A stretch of 64,000 nucleotides of DNA, taken from Magnetococcales bacterium. Its GTDB lineage: Bacteria; Pseudomonadota; Magnetococcia; Magnetococcales; Magnetaquicoccaceae. The translations under genes and the position numbers were made by a program. Within the stretch, counting starts at the first letter, position 1; every line of letters begins with the position of its first letter. The DNA is taken from positions 1 through 64,000 of the forward strand of contig JAANAU010000001.1 in NCBI GenBank assembly GCA_011089965.1, written 5' to 3'. Positions 15,245 through 24,944 of this stretch are shown here, piece after piece. The notes under the pieces were generated by a model that was not told the DNA's origin, searched no databases, and saw only the letters and a program-made list of their open reading frames with translations.

Positions 15245-16405
15245 TCACACAGATCGACCATGTTGTCGTGAATAGAGACTGACATGGGCCAGCAATCCCA
15301 TGGCGATCATCAGGGTCACCATGGAACTGCCACCATAGCTGATCAGAGGCAACGGCACCCCCACCACAGGCAACAGACCGACCACCATACCGACATTCAC
15401 CACCACCTGAATGGCAAACAACATCGTGGCCCCAACCACGATCAACAAGCCGAAGCGGTCATTGGCCATTTCCGCAATCATCAAACATCGAATGATCAAC
15501 AGAATATACAATGCCAGCAGGGTGAGACAGCCCAGAAACCCCCACTCTTCAGCCAACACGGAAAAAATAAAGTCTGTATGTCTTTCTGGCAGAAAATCCA
15601 ACTGGCTTTGACTGCCGGCCATGAACCCCTTGCCGGTGATCCCGCCTGAGCCAACGGCGATCTTGGATTGAATGATGTGATAACCCGATCCCAGAGGATC
15701 GCGTTCCGGAGAGAACAAGGTGATGATGCGCTGTTTCTGATAAGAGTGCAGACCGTTCCAGGCCAATGGCAGAGAAGCACCAAAACCGATCACCAGAATC
15801 AACAAGACCTTCCAGGAGATTCCGGCCACCACGATCATCGAGATCCCCACTCCACCCAACAGGACAGCGGTTCCCAGATCCGGTTGTTTGATGATGAATG
15901 CCACCGGAAACAGAATCATCGCAAACGGTACGCCCAGATCCCGCCATCCCAAGGTTCCGGCCTTGGCATGGTCATGAAAATAACGCGCCAGGGCCAGAAT
16001 CAGCGCAACCTTCATCAACTCCGAAGTCTGCAAACGAAAAAAACCCAATTCCAGCCAGCGTCTGGCACCCATACCCACGCTGCCCAGAAACATGGTCAAA
16101 GACAACAACAACAGGCTCAACGAATAGAACACATAGGCAAAACGGCGAAAGAGCTTCTCTCCGGCCACCAATGCCACACTGATCATCAGTCCCAGGCCCA
16201 ATCCGGACTGCATCACCTGGCGCCAGAACAACCACAGATTGTTCTCTCCCCCGACTGCCGAATAGAGTACGCCAAACCCAAAACAGATGAGCAAGAGCAA
16301 CAACAACAATAAAGTCCAGGGAAAGCGGCGCAGACGTTCGGTCCAACCCAACGCAGAGGAACTCCCCAGACTCAACCATGAATATCCGGTATCGGACGGG
16401 TTCAT
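15245..16405 (-). CDS. rodA: Rod-shape-determining peptidoglycan glycosyltransferase RodA (SEDS family)
   Basis: 386 residues with about ten membrane helices. Typical SEDS motifs are present: RRWLELGFFRLQTSELMKVA after the first third, KQPDLGTAVLLG with the conserved P-D-L-G-T, and near the end GVPLPLISYGGSSM. RodA polymerises glycan strands for lateral wall growth and works with the class B penicillin-binding protein encoded immediately upstream. The start codon overlaps the mrdA stop by 4 bases (ATGA). It is the last gene of the mreB-mreC-mreD-mrdA-rodA operon on the minus strand. The N-terminus is slightly extended with a soluble lead of about 25 residues. Confidence 0.96.
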   Translation of the reverse strand: MNPSDTGYSWLSLGSSSALGWTERLRRFPWTLLLLLLLLICFGFGVLYSAVGGENNLWLFWRQVMQSGLGLGLMISVALVAGEKLFRRFAYVFYSLSLLLLSLTMFLGSVGMGARRWLELGFFRLQTSELMKVALILALARYFHDHAKAGTLGWRDLGVPFAMILFPVAFIIKQPDLGTAVLLGGVGISMIVVAGISWKVLLILVIGFGASLPLAWNGLHSYQKQRIITLFSPERDPLGSGYHIIQSKIAVGSGGITGKGFMAGSQSQLDFLPERHTDFIFSVLAEEWGFLGCLTLLALYILLIIRCLMIAEMANDRFGLLIVVGATMLFAIQVVVNVGMVVGLLPVVGVPLPLISYGGSSMVTLMIAMGLLAHVSLYSRQHGRSV

Positions 16406-18219
16406 GTGCCGCTGCCTCCAGATTTGGAAAAGAAATACTCCAACACCCGTTTGGCCACAGGTGCGGCTGCCGAGCCACCATGTCCACCATGCTCCACAAT
16501 CACGGCAACGGCAATTCGGGGCCGCTCCACTGGGGCATAACAGACGAACAGGGCATGATCTTGCAATTTTTTGCTGGTCGATTTGATGATCTGACCGCTT
16601 TTTTCCCGTCGGTGCCGTGCCACTTGCGAAGTTCCGGTTTTGCCTGCCACACGGATTCCACTCTCCAGTCGCGCCTTGGCAGCCGTACCGGTGGGGTCGT
16701 AAACCACGGATTCCAGCGCCTGACGCAACACATCCAAATGATAGGCAGAAAAGTAGTTGCGGGTCAAAACGGCAGGATGTTGTCCAGATTCCAGCTTCAA
16801 CAAAGTGGGACGAAATACCGTACCGCCATTGGCAACCGTGGAGATCATCACCGCCAGTTGCAACGGCGTAGTCAACACATATCCCTGCCCGATGCCGGTG
16901 ATCAGGGTCTCACCCGGATACCAGGAGGCTTTGAACATTTTGCGTTTCCAGCTTCGGGAGGGAATCAGACCAGTGCGCTCGCCGTTCAGTTCCACACCCG
17001 TCGCACTTCCCAACCCCATCTTGTGCGCCTGACGCTCAATGGTATCGATCCCGAGTCGTTCGGCCAATTTGTAGAAATAGACATCGCAGGATTGGGTCAT
17101 GGCCTGATGCAGGTTGACGCTGCCATGGCCGTGGCGTCGCCAGCAGTAGAACCGCTGCTCTTCCTTGACCAGATAACCTGGACAAAAGACCGTCTCCTTG
17201 GGATCCAGTTTTCCGGCGATCAGTCCGGCCATGGCTGTCACGATCTTGAAGGTGGATCCGGGAGGATACTGGCCTTGGTGGGCCTTGTTGGTGAGTGGAC
17301 GGTCGGGATCACTGCTGACTGCCTGCCACTGGGCATGGGTGAAGCCGCGAATGAACTGATTGGGATCAAAGGTGGGGGTGCTGACCATGGCCAGAATCTC
17401 CCCGGTATTGGGATCCATGGCGACAATCGAACCGGTCTCTTCTCCCAATGCCTCCTGAGCCTCGCGTTGCAGAGCGGCATCAATGGTCAAATGGAGATCA
17501 GCCCCTGGTTCCGGGGGATTGCGGTGGAGTTCACGGACATGGCGTCCGACGGCATTGACCTCCATTTCCAAGATTCCTTCGCGTCCCCGCAACCGCTCCT
17601 CAAAATGTTGTTCCACCCCGCTTTTGCCCACCAGATCCCCGGAACGGAACGAAATGTTCGGAAACCGTTTGCGATCTGCATCGCTCGGTTCGCCCAGATA
17701 CCCCAGTACATGACAAGCCAGATGATCAAACGGATAGAAACGGACCGACTGATTATGCAGATCCACTCCTGGAAATTCATGGATGCGCACCTCGATACTG
17801 CTCACCTCATCCCAGGTCAAGTGGGATTTGACCCGTAACGGCAAAAAAGAGCGTTGCCGTTTGGCCATATTCAGAAGATGCTTGATCTCCTCTTCGGAGA
17901 GTTCGATATGACGACTGAGCTTTTTGAACAACATGCGCAATGGTCCGGCCAGCTCCGGAACCACCACCACCTCAAAATCGGGAATGTTTTCCACCAGAGG
18001 GTGGTTTTCCCGATCAAAGATGCGACCACGCGGGGCAGTGATGGGTTTGAGGCTGATGCGGTTGTCTTCGGCCAGGGTGCGGTATTCACCGCCACGCATC
18101 ACCTGGAGATGGAACAGTCTGCCTCCCAACACCACAAAACAGGCGGCCAATCCTGCTCCGACCAGAAACAGGCGGCGGCGCGCATCGCCCCGGAACTGTT
18201 CACGATCATCTGCGAGCAT
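16402..18219 (-). CDS. mrdA: Penicillin-binding protein 2 (peptidoglycan D,D-transpeptidase)
   Basis: 605 residues, close to the usual PBP2 length. One N-terminal membrane helix (about 20-38) is followed by the PBP dimerisation domain, with ITAPRGRIFDRE at about residue 57. The transpeptidase domain has all three active-site motifs: STFKIV (SxxK, about residue 321), SCDVYFY (SxN position occupied by SCD, as usual for PBP2), and AGKTGTSQ (KTG, about 525). It cross-links peptidoglycan during elongation with RodA, whose gene overlaps its stop. Its own start overlaps the mreD stop by 14 bases, showing tight translational coupling. Confidence 0.96.
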   Translation of the reverse strand: MLADDREQFRGDARRRLFLVGAGLAACFVVLGGRLFHLQVMRGGEYRTLAEDNRISLKPITAPRGRIFDRENHPLVENIPDFEVVVVPELAGPLRMLFKKLSRHIELSEEEIKHLLNMAKRQRSFLPLRVKSHLTWDEVSSIEVRIHEFPGVDLHNQSVRFYPFDHLACHVLGYLGEPSDADRKRFPNISFRSGDLVGKSGVEQHFEERLRGREGILEMEVNAVGRHVRELHRNPPEPGADLHLTIDAALQREAQEALGEETGSIVAMDPNTGEILAMVSTPTFDPNQFIRGFTHAQWQAVSSDPDRPLTNKAHQGQYPPGSTFKIVTAMAGLIAGKLDPKETVFCPGYLVKEEQRFYCWRRHGHGSVNLHQAMTQSCDVYFYKLAERLGIDTIERQAHKMGLGSATGVELNGERTGLIPSRSWKRKMFKASWYPGETLITGIGQGYVLTTPLQLAVMISTVANGGTVFRPTLLKLESGQHPAVLTRNYFSAYHLDVLRQALESVVYDPTGTAAKARLESGIRVAGKTGTSQVARHRREKSGQIIKSTSKKLQDHALFVCYAPVERPRIAVAVIVEHGGHGGSAAAPVAKRVLEYFFSKSGGSGT

Positions 18220-18712
18220 GCGGCTCCTCCAGCCAGGTTTGATGGATCGTGACCAACAGATGAATCACCATGGGAGCAATCAATACCGTAGCGATTGGAC
18301 GTCCGATCAGCAGTGACCAGCGCACTGCTGATCCCCATTTGACCATCACCAGTGACCACTGGATCGCCTCGGCCAGAGACACCAACAACAACAATACAAA
18401 CAACAAATAAACAAAATCAATCGAACGGATCAACCGTCCAAAATGGCTGATGATCAATACCAGAAGAATGTTGGACACCGCGTTCAAACCCAGGGGAGAT
18501 CCGGAAATGACATCCACCAGCAATCCGGACAGCAAGGCGAGAATGGGACCGCAACGATCTGCGCGATAGAGTCGCCAATAGAAAAGACAAATCAATACCA
18601 GATCCGGTCGGAACACGGCCCATGCTGCCATGGGCAAGGCCATCTCCTGGACCACGGCAGCCACGAAGATGGTCAGGGCTGGCAGCCAGGGCATCAGCAT
18701 CGAGGGCATCAT
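18206..18712 (-). CDS. mreD: Rod-shape-determining protein MreD
   Basis: 168 residues, strongly hydrophobic with five or six membrane helices (for example PMAAWAVFRPDLVLICLFYW and LLSGLLVDVISGSPLGLNAV). The 'RPDL..I.L.YW' and 'G.L.D...G.PLG.NA' segments are typical of MreD. It is an inner-membrane partner of MreC in the elongation machinery. The gene overlaps mrdA by 14 bases and begins 28 bases after the mreC stop. I kept the first ATG; an internal ATG six codons later would also be acceptable. Confidence 0.9.
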   Translation of the reverse strand: MMPSMLMPWLPALTIFVAAVVQEMALPMAAWAVFRPDLVLICLFYWRLYRADRCGPILALLSGLLVDVISGSPLGLNAVSNILLVLIISHFGRLIRSIDFVYLLFVLLLLVSLAEAIQWSLVMVKWGSAVRWSLLIGRPIATVLIAPMVIHLLVTIHQTWLEEPHARR

Positions 18713-18740
18713 GGCCGCATGGCACGCCTTTTTTCAGCCA

Positions 18741-19604
18741 TCAGGGGGCTGAAGCACCCTCTGACCGCGTACCTGTTGCCAGGGGCAACAGCAGATGGGC
18801 CTCTTCGATGCGGTCGAAATCGACCATGGGCTGGATCTGGGCCGCGCGGAACAGCCCATCCTTGCCCGATTCCAAAGCGGTCACCTTGCCAACAGCCAAT
18901 CCTTTGGGAAAGATGCCGCCGGTTCCGGAGGTGACCACCAGATCTCCGACCACCACATCGGCATCTTTGGGGAGGTATTCCAGGTGGAGGCGATGACCGT
19001 TCTGTCCGGCAGCCACGGCTTTGACGCGGGAACGCTGCACCAGCACCGGGATGCGTGAGTTGAGATCCAGCAAGGAGATGACCAAAGAGGCATTGCCGGA
19101 GGCGCGCACCACACGGCCCACCAACCCTTCCGGGACGGTCACCGGCGCATTCACGATCACGCCATCCTGACGACCGGCATTGAGAATGAAGGAGCGGGCA
19201 AATGCGGACGAGGAGTCTCCCACCACCCGCACGGCCAGGGCGCGGAAGGCCGGATCCGGGCGCATTTGCAGGAGTGCCCTGAGCCGTTGGTTCTCCTGTT
19301 CCAGCTCTTCCAGCCGGATTCCCATCGGACGCAACCGTTCCACTTCGGCCTTGAATTGACGATTCTCCCGATCCAAACGGGACAATTCCGTCAAGCGGTC
19401 CTGGAACCGTTCGACTGTCACCACAGGGCGCGCGAGCAAGGATTGCACCATGCCGGAGAGTTGCAGCACCGCCTCACGCATGCCGAGCCGATCCCCGGTA
19501 TGGGTGACACCTGCCATCAACAGCAGCACCATGGCTGTTGTCAAGGTGATGAAAACCGAGATGGCATTGCGATATTCTTTGATGAGGAGCAGCAGAGCAG
19601 ACAT
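18741..19604 (-). CDS. mreC: Rod-shape-determining protein MreC
   Basis: About 287 residues from the ATG at 19604. A membrane helix (about residues 12-32) is followed by a coiled coil (about 60-105, ending LRPMGIRLEELEQENQRL). The beta-rich periplasmic MreC domain has VIVNAPVTVPEGLVGRV and, later, VVGDLVVTSGTGGIFPKGL, both diagnostic. The frame is open 34 codons further upstream but would then overlap mreB, so I chose the ATG 29 bases after the mreB stop, where the protein begins MSALLLLIKEYRN as is usual. MreC scaffolds PBP2 and links it to cytoplasmic MreB. Confidence 0.92.
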   Translation of the reverse strand: MSALLLLIKEYRNAISVFITLTTAMVLLLMAGVTHTGDRLGMREAVLQLSGMVQSLLARPVVTVERFQDRLTELSRLDRENRQFKAEVERLRPMGIRLEELEQENQRLRALLQMRPDPAFRALAVRVVGDSSSAFARSFILNAGRQDGVIVNAPVTVPEGLVGRVVRASGNASLVISLLDLNSRIPVLVQRSRVKAVAAGQNGHRLHLEYLPKDADVVVGDLVVTSGTGGIFPKGLAVGKVTALESGKDGLFRAAQIQPMVDFDRIEEAHLLLPLATGTRSEGASAP

Positions 19605-19633
19605 GCCACAACCCTGTTGGAAAGGAGTGTGTT

Positions 19634-20677
<1,044 letters not shown>

Positions 20678-20843
20678 CTATGAAAAATCCTCACATTCGC
20701 CGCAACAGACCTCTCCCTGCCAGATCAACCATTGACCACAGCTTGCGACCGGCCACATCCTAACGGGCAAACGGATATTTGTCACCCCATTCCCAGGGCT
20801 GCCCATATCAAGTCGGTTCATTTCTCATCTGTGGTAAACAACG

Positions 20844-23555
20844 ATGGCCACCCCAAAGACCGCACGCCCAACCTTTTGCAAAGAAGAGATCCTTGACCTT
20901 GCTGATCTGGATCGCCAGATTCATGCGCTTCATGATGGATCCTCTCCGCTCATGGATGACCAACGCAATGAATTATTGCCCATTTTACGCACAGCCATGC
21001 GTTCCGGTCGCGAGCGTTTGCATCAGTTTCATCTGACCGGGGCCAGCGGACAGTTCATTGTCCAGGGCCATACCCATCTGGCCGATGCCATCTTGCAGCG
21101 CATCCATGACCTGGTGATGGCCGGTCAGGAGAAAGAGAAATCCTTCTGTCTGGCCGCCACCGGCGGTTATGGTCGCCGCGATCTGGCTCCCTATTCGGAC
21201 ATTGATCTGTTGTTCATCGTTCCAGACGACCACTCGGCCCAGCTTCCTCTGGTGGAGCGCATGCTCTACATCCTGTGGGACATCGGTATGGATGTGGGGC
21301 ACGCTGTCCGCACTGTTGATGAGTGCCTGCAACAGGCGCGCCAAGAATTACAGATTCTCACATCCATGCTGGAATCGCGTTATCTCGCTGGAAATCATGG
21401 TCTTTTCAATCACTATCGCACGACCCTGTTCGAACATGCCCTGCTGAATGACCCTTTGAGCTTTCTGCGCGCCAAGCTTTTGGAACAGAGCAAGCGTCAT
21501 GAACGGTTCGGGGCGTCGCTTTACTATCTGGAACCCAACATCAAGGAGAATCCAGGCGGGCTGCGTGATTTGCACACCTTTGCCTGGATCTCCAAATATC
21601 GCTATCAGGTCACGCGCATTCAAGAACTGATTCCCATGGGTATCATCACTCAGGAGGAATTCAACAATTTCAAAAATTGTCGCGCCTTTCTGCGCCGCGT
21701 GCGCAATGCCCTGCACTACCGGGCCGGACGGCGTGATGATCGGCTCACCTTCAATCATCAGGTCACCATCGCCCAGGAGTTCGGCTATCAGGATCTGCCC
21801 GGCATGCTGGCCGTGGAACAGTTCATGCGACGCTATTATCGGGTGGCGCGGCGGGTGGGGCATCTCTCCTGGATCTTTCTGCGCAAATATCAGGACGAAC
21901 ATCGCGAAGTCCTGGTTTGGGATCGTCGCCACCTGGAGGATTGTTTTGATGTCGCTGGCGGCAAGTTGCTGGTCAATGCGGAGGATGTCTTTGTCCAGAA
22001 TCCGATGCGCCTCATGCAGTTGTTTGAAGTCGCCCAACGCCATCTGCTCTCAATCCACCCCGACACCATGCGCCTGATCACCCGCAATCTGCACCTGATC
22101 AACCGGGAGTTCCGGGCCAATCCGCGCATCACCGCCATTTTCCTGCAAATGCTCAATGGCAAACGTGCCGTGGCCTGGGTGCTGCGCCGCATGAATGATG
22201 CCGGTGTTCTGGGACGCTACATCCCCGAGTTCGGTCGGATCATCGGTCAGACCCAACACGACATGTACCACATCTACACCGTGGACGAACACACCATTCT
22301 GGCCGTCGAGGCCCTGCGCCACATCAGTTCCGGCAAGTTTGCCCAGGAGTTGCCCATCTCCACCAACCTGATGCAGAAACTGACCAATCCGGCCATCCTC
22401 TACCTGGCCGTCATGTTCCATGATATTGCCAAAGGACTGGGTTCCGGACACCATATCCGAGGAGCCGCCATCGCTCGCAACATCTGCGAACGCATGGAAC
22501 TCCCGGAACAGGATGTGGAAATGATCTCCTGGCTGGTGGAGAACCATCTGATCTTCTCCCGTACCGCGTTTCGCCGCGATCTCAACGACCCGGAAACTCT
22601 GGCCTCTTTTGCCAAACAGATCGGTACGGTGCGCAAACTGAACCTGCTGGTCTTGCTGACCGTGGCCGACATTCGTGCCGTTGGTCCCGGAGTCTGGAAT
22701 CAGTGGAAGGGCAATCTCCTCCGGCAACTCTATGAACGCAGCCTGGATACCCTTGCCAAGGGAATCATCTTCACACCCGAAGAGATCGCCCTGCGTGCTG
22801 CCAATCTCAAGGAGGCCACCTTCAACATTCTTTCCAAAGAGCACGACCCGGAGCAGGTACGGCACCATCTCGACCGGTTCTATCACGACTACTTCACCCA
22901 CTACGATTCGGAGATGCTGGCCGAGCACTTCATTGCCCTGCAATCCGTTGCGGATCAACCGCTGGTGATCGTCTTCAAACAGGCCCCCAAGATCAATGCC
23001 ACCCGCATGCTGGTTTACACACCGGATCATCCCGGTCTCATGGCCCGCATCTCCGGCAGTCTTGCGGTGGCTGGTGCCAATATTCTGTCAGCCGACATCA
23101 CCACCACCAAGGATGGCATGGCCCTCGATACCTTTGTCATCCAGACCTTCAACGGTGAACCGATTGAATCCGAAGTGCGGCTGAAACGGATCGAAACCAC
23201 CCTGACCCAGGTTCTGGAAGGCAAACTGCGTCCTCACATTTTACTGGCCAATCCCCCTCAGTACCCCCTGCGTCGCCAACCATTCGACATCCCCTTTGCC
23301 CTCGAAGTGGACGATTCGCTGGATACCTACACCGTCGTCGAGATCACCTCTCTGGATCGTCCAGGATTGCTGTTCGCCATCACGCGGGTGCTGCAAAACC
23401 AAGGGGTGCAGATCCGTGCGGCCAAAATCACCACCTACGGGGAACGGGTGGTCGATGTCTTCTATCTGCGCGACATGTTCGGTCTCAAACTCGACCCCCG
23501 CAAACTCCAAACCGTCACCAAAATGTTGCAACAGGCGGTGGATAAACTGGAATAA
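20844..23555 (+). CDS. glnD: [Protein-PII] uridylyltransferase/uridylyl-removing enzyme GlnD
   Basis: 903 residues, the normal GlnD length and domain order. The nucleotidyltransferase motif GGYGRRDLAPYSDIDLLF lies at about residue 106. A central HD domain (HTILAVEAL, then VMFHDIAKG at about 522, then VENHLIFS) removes UMP. Two C-terminal ACT domains start near residue 721 (TPDHPGLMARISGSLA) and 827 (SLDRPGLLFAITRVL) and sense glutamine. GlnD adds UMP to PII under nitrogen limitation and removes it when glutamine is high. It is divergent from mreB and convergent with the porin gene, with 9 bases between stop codons. Confidence 0.97.
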   Translation: MATPKTARPTFCKEEILDLADLDRQIHALHDGSSPLMDDQRNELLPILRTAMRSGRERLHQFHLTGASGQFIVQGHTHLADAILQRIHDLVMAGQEKEKSFCLAATGGYGRRDLAPYSDIDLLFIVPDDHSAQLPLVERMLYILWDIGMDVGHAVRTVDECLQQARQELQILTSMLESRYLAGNHGLFNHYRTTLFEHALLNDPLSFLRAKLLEQSKRHERFGASLYYLEPNIKENPGGLRDLHTFAWISKYRYQVTRIQELIPMGIITQEEFNNFKNCRAFLRRVRNALHYRAGRRDDRLTFNHQVTIAQEFGYQDLPGMLAVEQFMRRYYRVARRVGHLSWIFLRKYQDEHREVLVWDRRHLEDCFDVAGGKLLVNAEDVFVQNPMRLMQLFEVAQRHLLSIHPDTMRLITRNLHLINREFRANPRITAIFLQMLNGKRAVAWVLRRMNDAGVLGRYIPEFGRIIGQTQHDMYHIYTVDEHTILAVEALRHISSGKFAQELPISTNLMQKLTNPAILYLAVMFHDIAKGLGSGHHIRGAAIARNICERMELPEQDVEMISWLVENHLIFSRTAFRRDLNDPETLASFAKQIGTVRKLNLLVLLTVADIRAVGPGVWNQWKGNLLRQLYERSLDTLAKGIIFTPEEIALRAANLKEATFNILSKEHDPEQVRHHLDRFYHDYFTHYDSEMLAEHFIALQSVADQPLVIVFKQAPKINATRMLVYTPDHPGLMARISGSLAVAGANILSADITTTKDGMALDTFVIQTFNGEPIESEVRLKRIETTLTQVLEGKLRPHILLANPPQYPLRRQPFDIPFALEVDDSLDTYTVVEITSLDRPGLLFAITRVLQNQGVQIRAAKITTYGERVVDVFYLRDMFGLKLDPRKLQTVTKMLQQAVDKLE

Positions 23556-23564
23556 ACGACCCGG

Positions 23565-24944
23565 TCAGAAATCAACCTGCAACCGCATGGTGAACAGTTG
23601 CGGATCATTCCGGAGAGTCGTGGCATCCACCCACAGATAATTGGCCATCCAACGCAAACGGGAGTTGGGATACCAATTGAGGGCCAGGGTGGTATTGCGT
23701 TCCACGCCACCGGTCACGCTCTGATCGGTCAGATCCAGAACGCTGTAACGGGCTGCCACCTCCCAGGCTCCCCAACCTCCGGAACCGGGGGCAAACTCCT
23801 GCACAGGATATACCCGGCCAAAAGCACCCTCTTTGGCCTGATAGCGTCGGGATTCGCCCGTGAGAAACCAACTCAGGCTGGTATAATAGCCGCTAAAAAC
23901 AACATCCTCGCGGCCTGCCTCCCGTTCCACCCGGGTGCGGAACACCTCTCCTTCCACAGACCAGGGACCATGCACGGCAGCCAGTTCCAACCCCGCCGTC
24001 TGCCAGGCATCCACATCGGACAATGAACCGGTATCCACCAACCTGCCCTGATTCACATGGACCTCGGGACGGGCACGAAAACGGGCCATGCGGACCACCT
24101 CTCCGGTCAGGCCATCCCCATCCAGATCCTTGTTCCCTTCGGCCAAACTGTCGGCCACCTGATAGAGCCAGGAACCGCCGACATGCAACACCCCATCCGG
24201 ATGGACATAAGGTGCCCAGGTCAAACGCACGGCCAATCCACGCGCTTCGTCATCCACCTCATTGGAGCCGGCATTTTCGCCAAACAGTGCCACAAATGCG
24301 GACCACGCTTCCCCTCCGGCCTCCCAACCAACCCCAATGCGATCATCGGGTTTAAAAGCATTCACCACCATGGCCTCTTCCATGAAGGTGGCATGCAAGG
24401 ATCCTGTGGCTTCGCTCAAGCCGAACGGAATCGAAAACAGTCCCACTTTGAGCGCCCCCACCCCCAATCCTTCATACTGGATGACCGCGGTTTTATCATC
24501 CACCTTGTTGTCTGCAAAATCATAGGCCAGCTTGAACTTCCAATCGCGGGCCACCCGACCAGACAGATCGAGCCGGGCACGACGCAATTCGCTCCCGTCA
24601 GCCAGATCCAGATCCCCGTCTTGAAAGAAACCGGCATCCAGCTGCAACCGGCCACCAAGTTGCAAGGCGTGCGCACCATCCGCAGAACGTATGGCCACCC
24701 CCCCACTGCTCTTGACCTCTGGAAGCGGAACAGCAGGTGCGCTTTTCGCTGGCTCGGAGAGCGGGGGCGAGCCAGTCGCAGCCCCCATCAACTGACGATA
24801 TTCGTCATCACCCAGCGTTCCTTTTTTATGCAAGATCTCAATCAATTCCAGCAGCTTGTCCCGGTCGGCCCAGGCGGTTGGCACCATCTGGGAACACAGA
24901 GACATAATGAAAATTAATATTATACTAATTATTTTCATAATCAT
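23565..24944 (-). CDS. Phosphate-selective porin O/P family outer-membrane protein
   Basis: 459 residues. A signal peptide (to about residue 26, ...VPTAWA) is followed by a short helical segment (DRDKLLELIEILHKKGTLGD). The barrel domain begins at LQLGGRLQLDAGFFQD and shows LRRARLDLSGRVARDWKF, GLSEATGSLHATFMEEA and AVRLTWAPY, all typical of the OprO/OprP porin family. It ends in F (LQVDF), the usual barrel C-terminus. Such porins favour phosphate or polyphosphate, but many family members are uncharacterised. The start overlaps the stop of the upstream kinase by 4 bases, so it is cotranscribed with a PhnD-like binding protein and a hybrid kinase. That context supports an oxyanion or phosphonate-type role by inference. 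Confidence 0.88.
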   Translation of the reverse strand: MIMKIISIILIFIMSLCSQMVPTAWADRDKLLELIEILHKKGTLGDDEYRQLMGAATGSPPLSEPAKSAPAVPLPEVKSSGGVAIRSADGAHALQLGGRLQLDAGFFQDGDLDLADGSELRRARLDLSGRVARDWKFKLAYDFADNKVDDKTAVIQYEGLGVGALKVGLFSIPFGLSEATGSLHATFMEEAMVVNAFKPDDRIGVGWEAGGEAWSAFVALFGENAGSNEVDDEARGLAVRLTWAPYVHPDGVLHVGGSWLYQVADSLAEGNKDLDGDGLTGEVVRMARFRARPEVHVNQGRLVDTGSLSDVDAWQTAGLELAAVHGPWSVEGEVFRTRVEREAGREDVVFSGYYTSLSWFLTGESRRYQAKEGAFGRVYPVQEFAPGSGGWGAWEVAARYSVLDLTDQSVTGGVERNTTLALNWYPNSRLRWMANYLWVDATTLRNDPQLFTMRLQVDF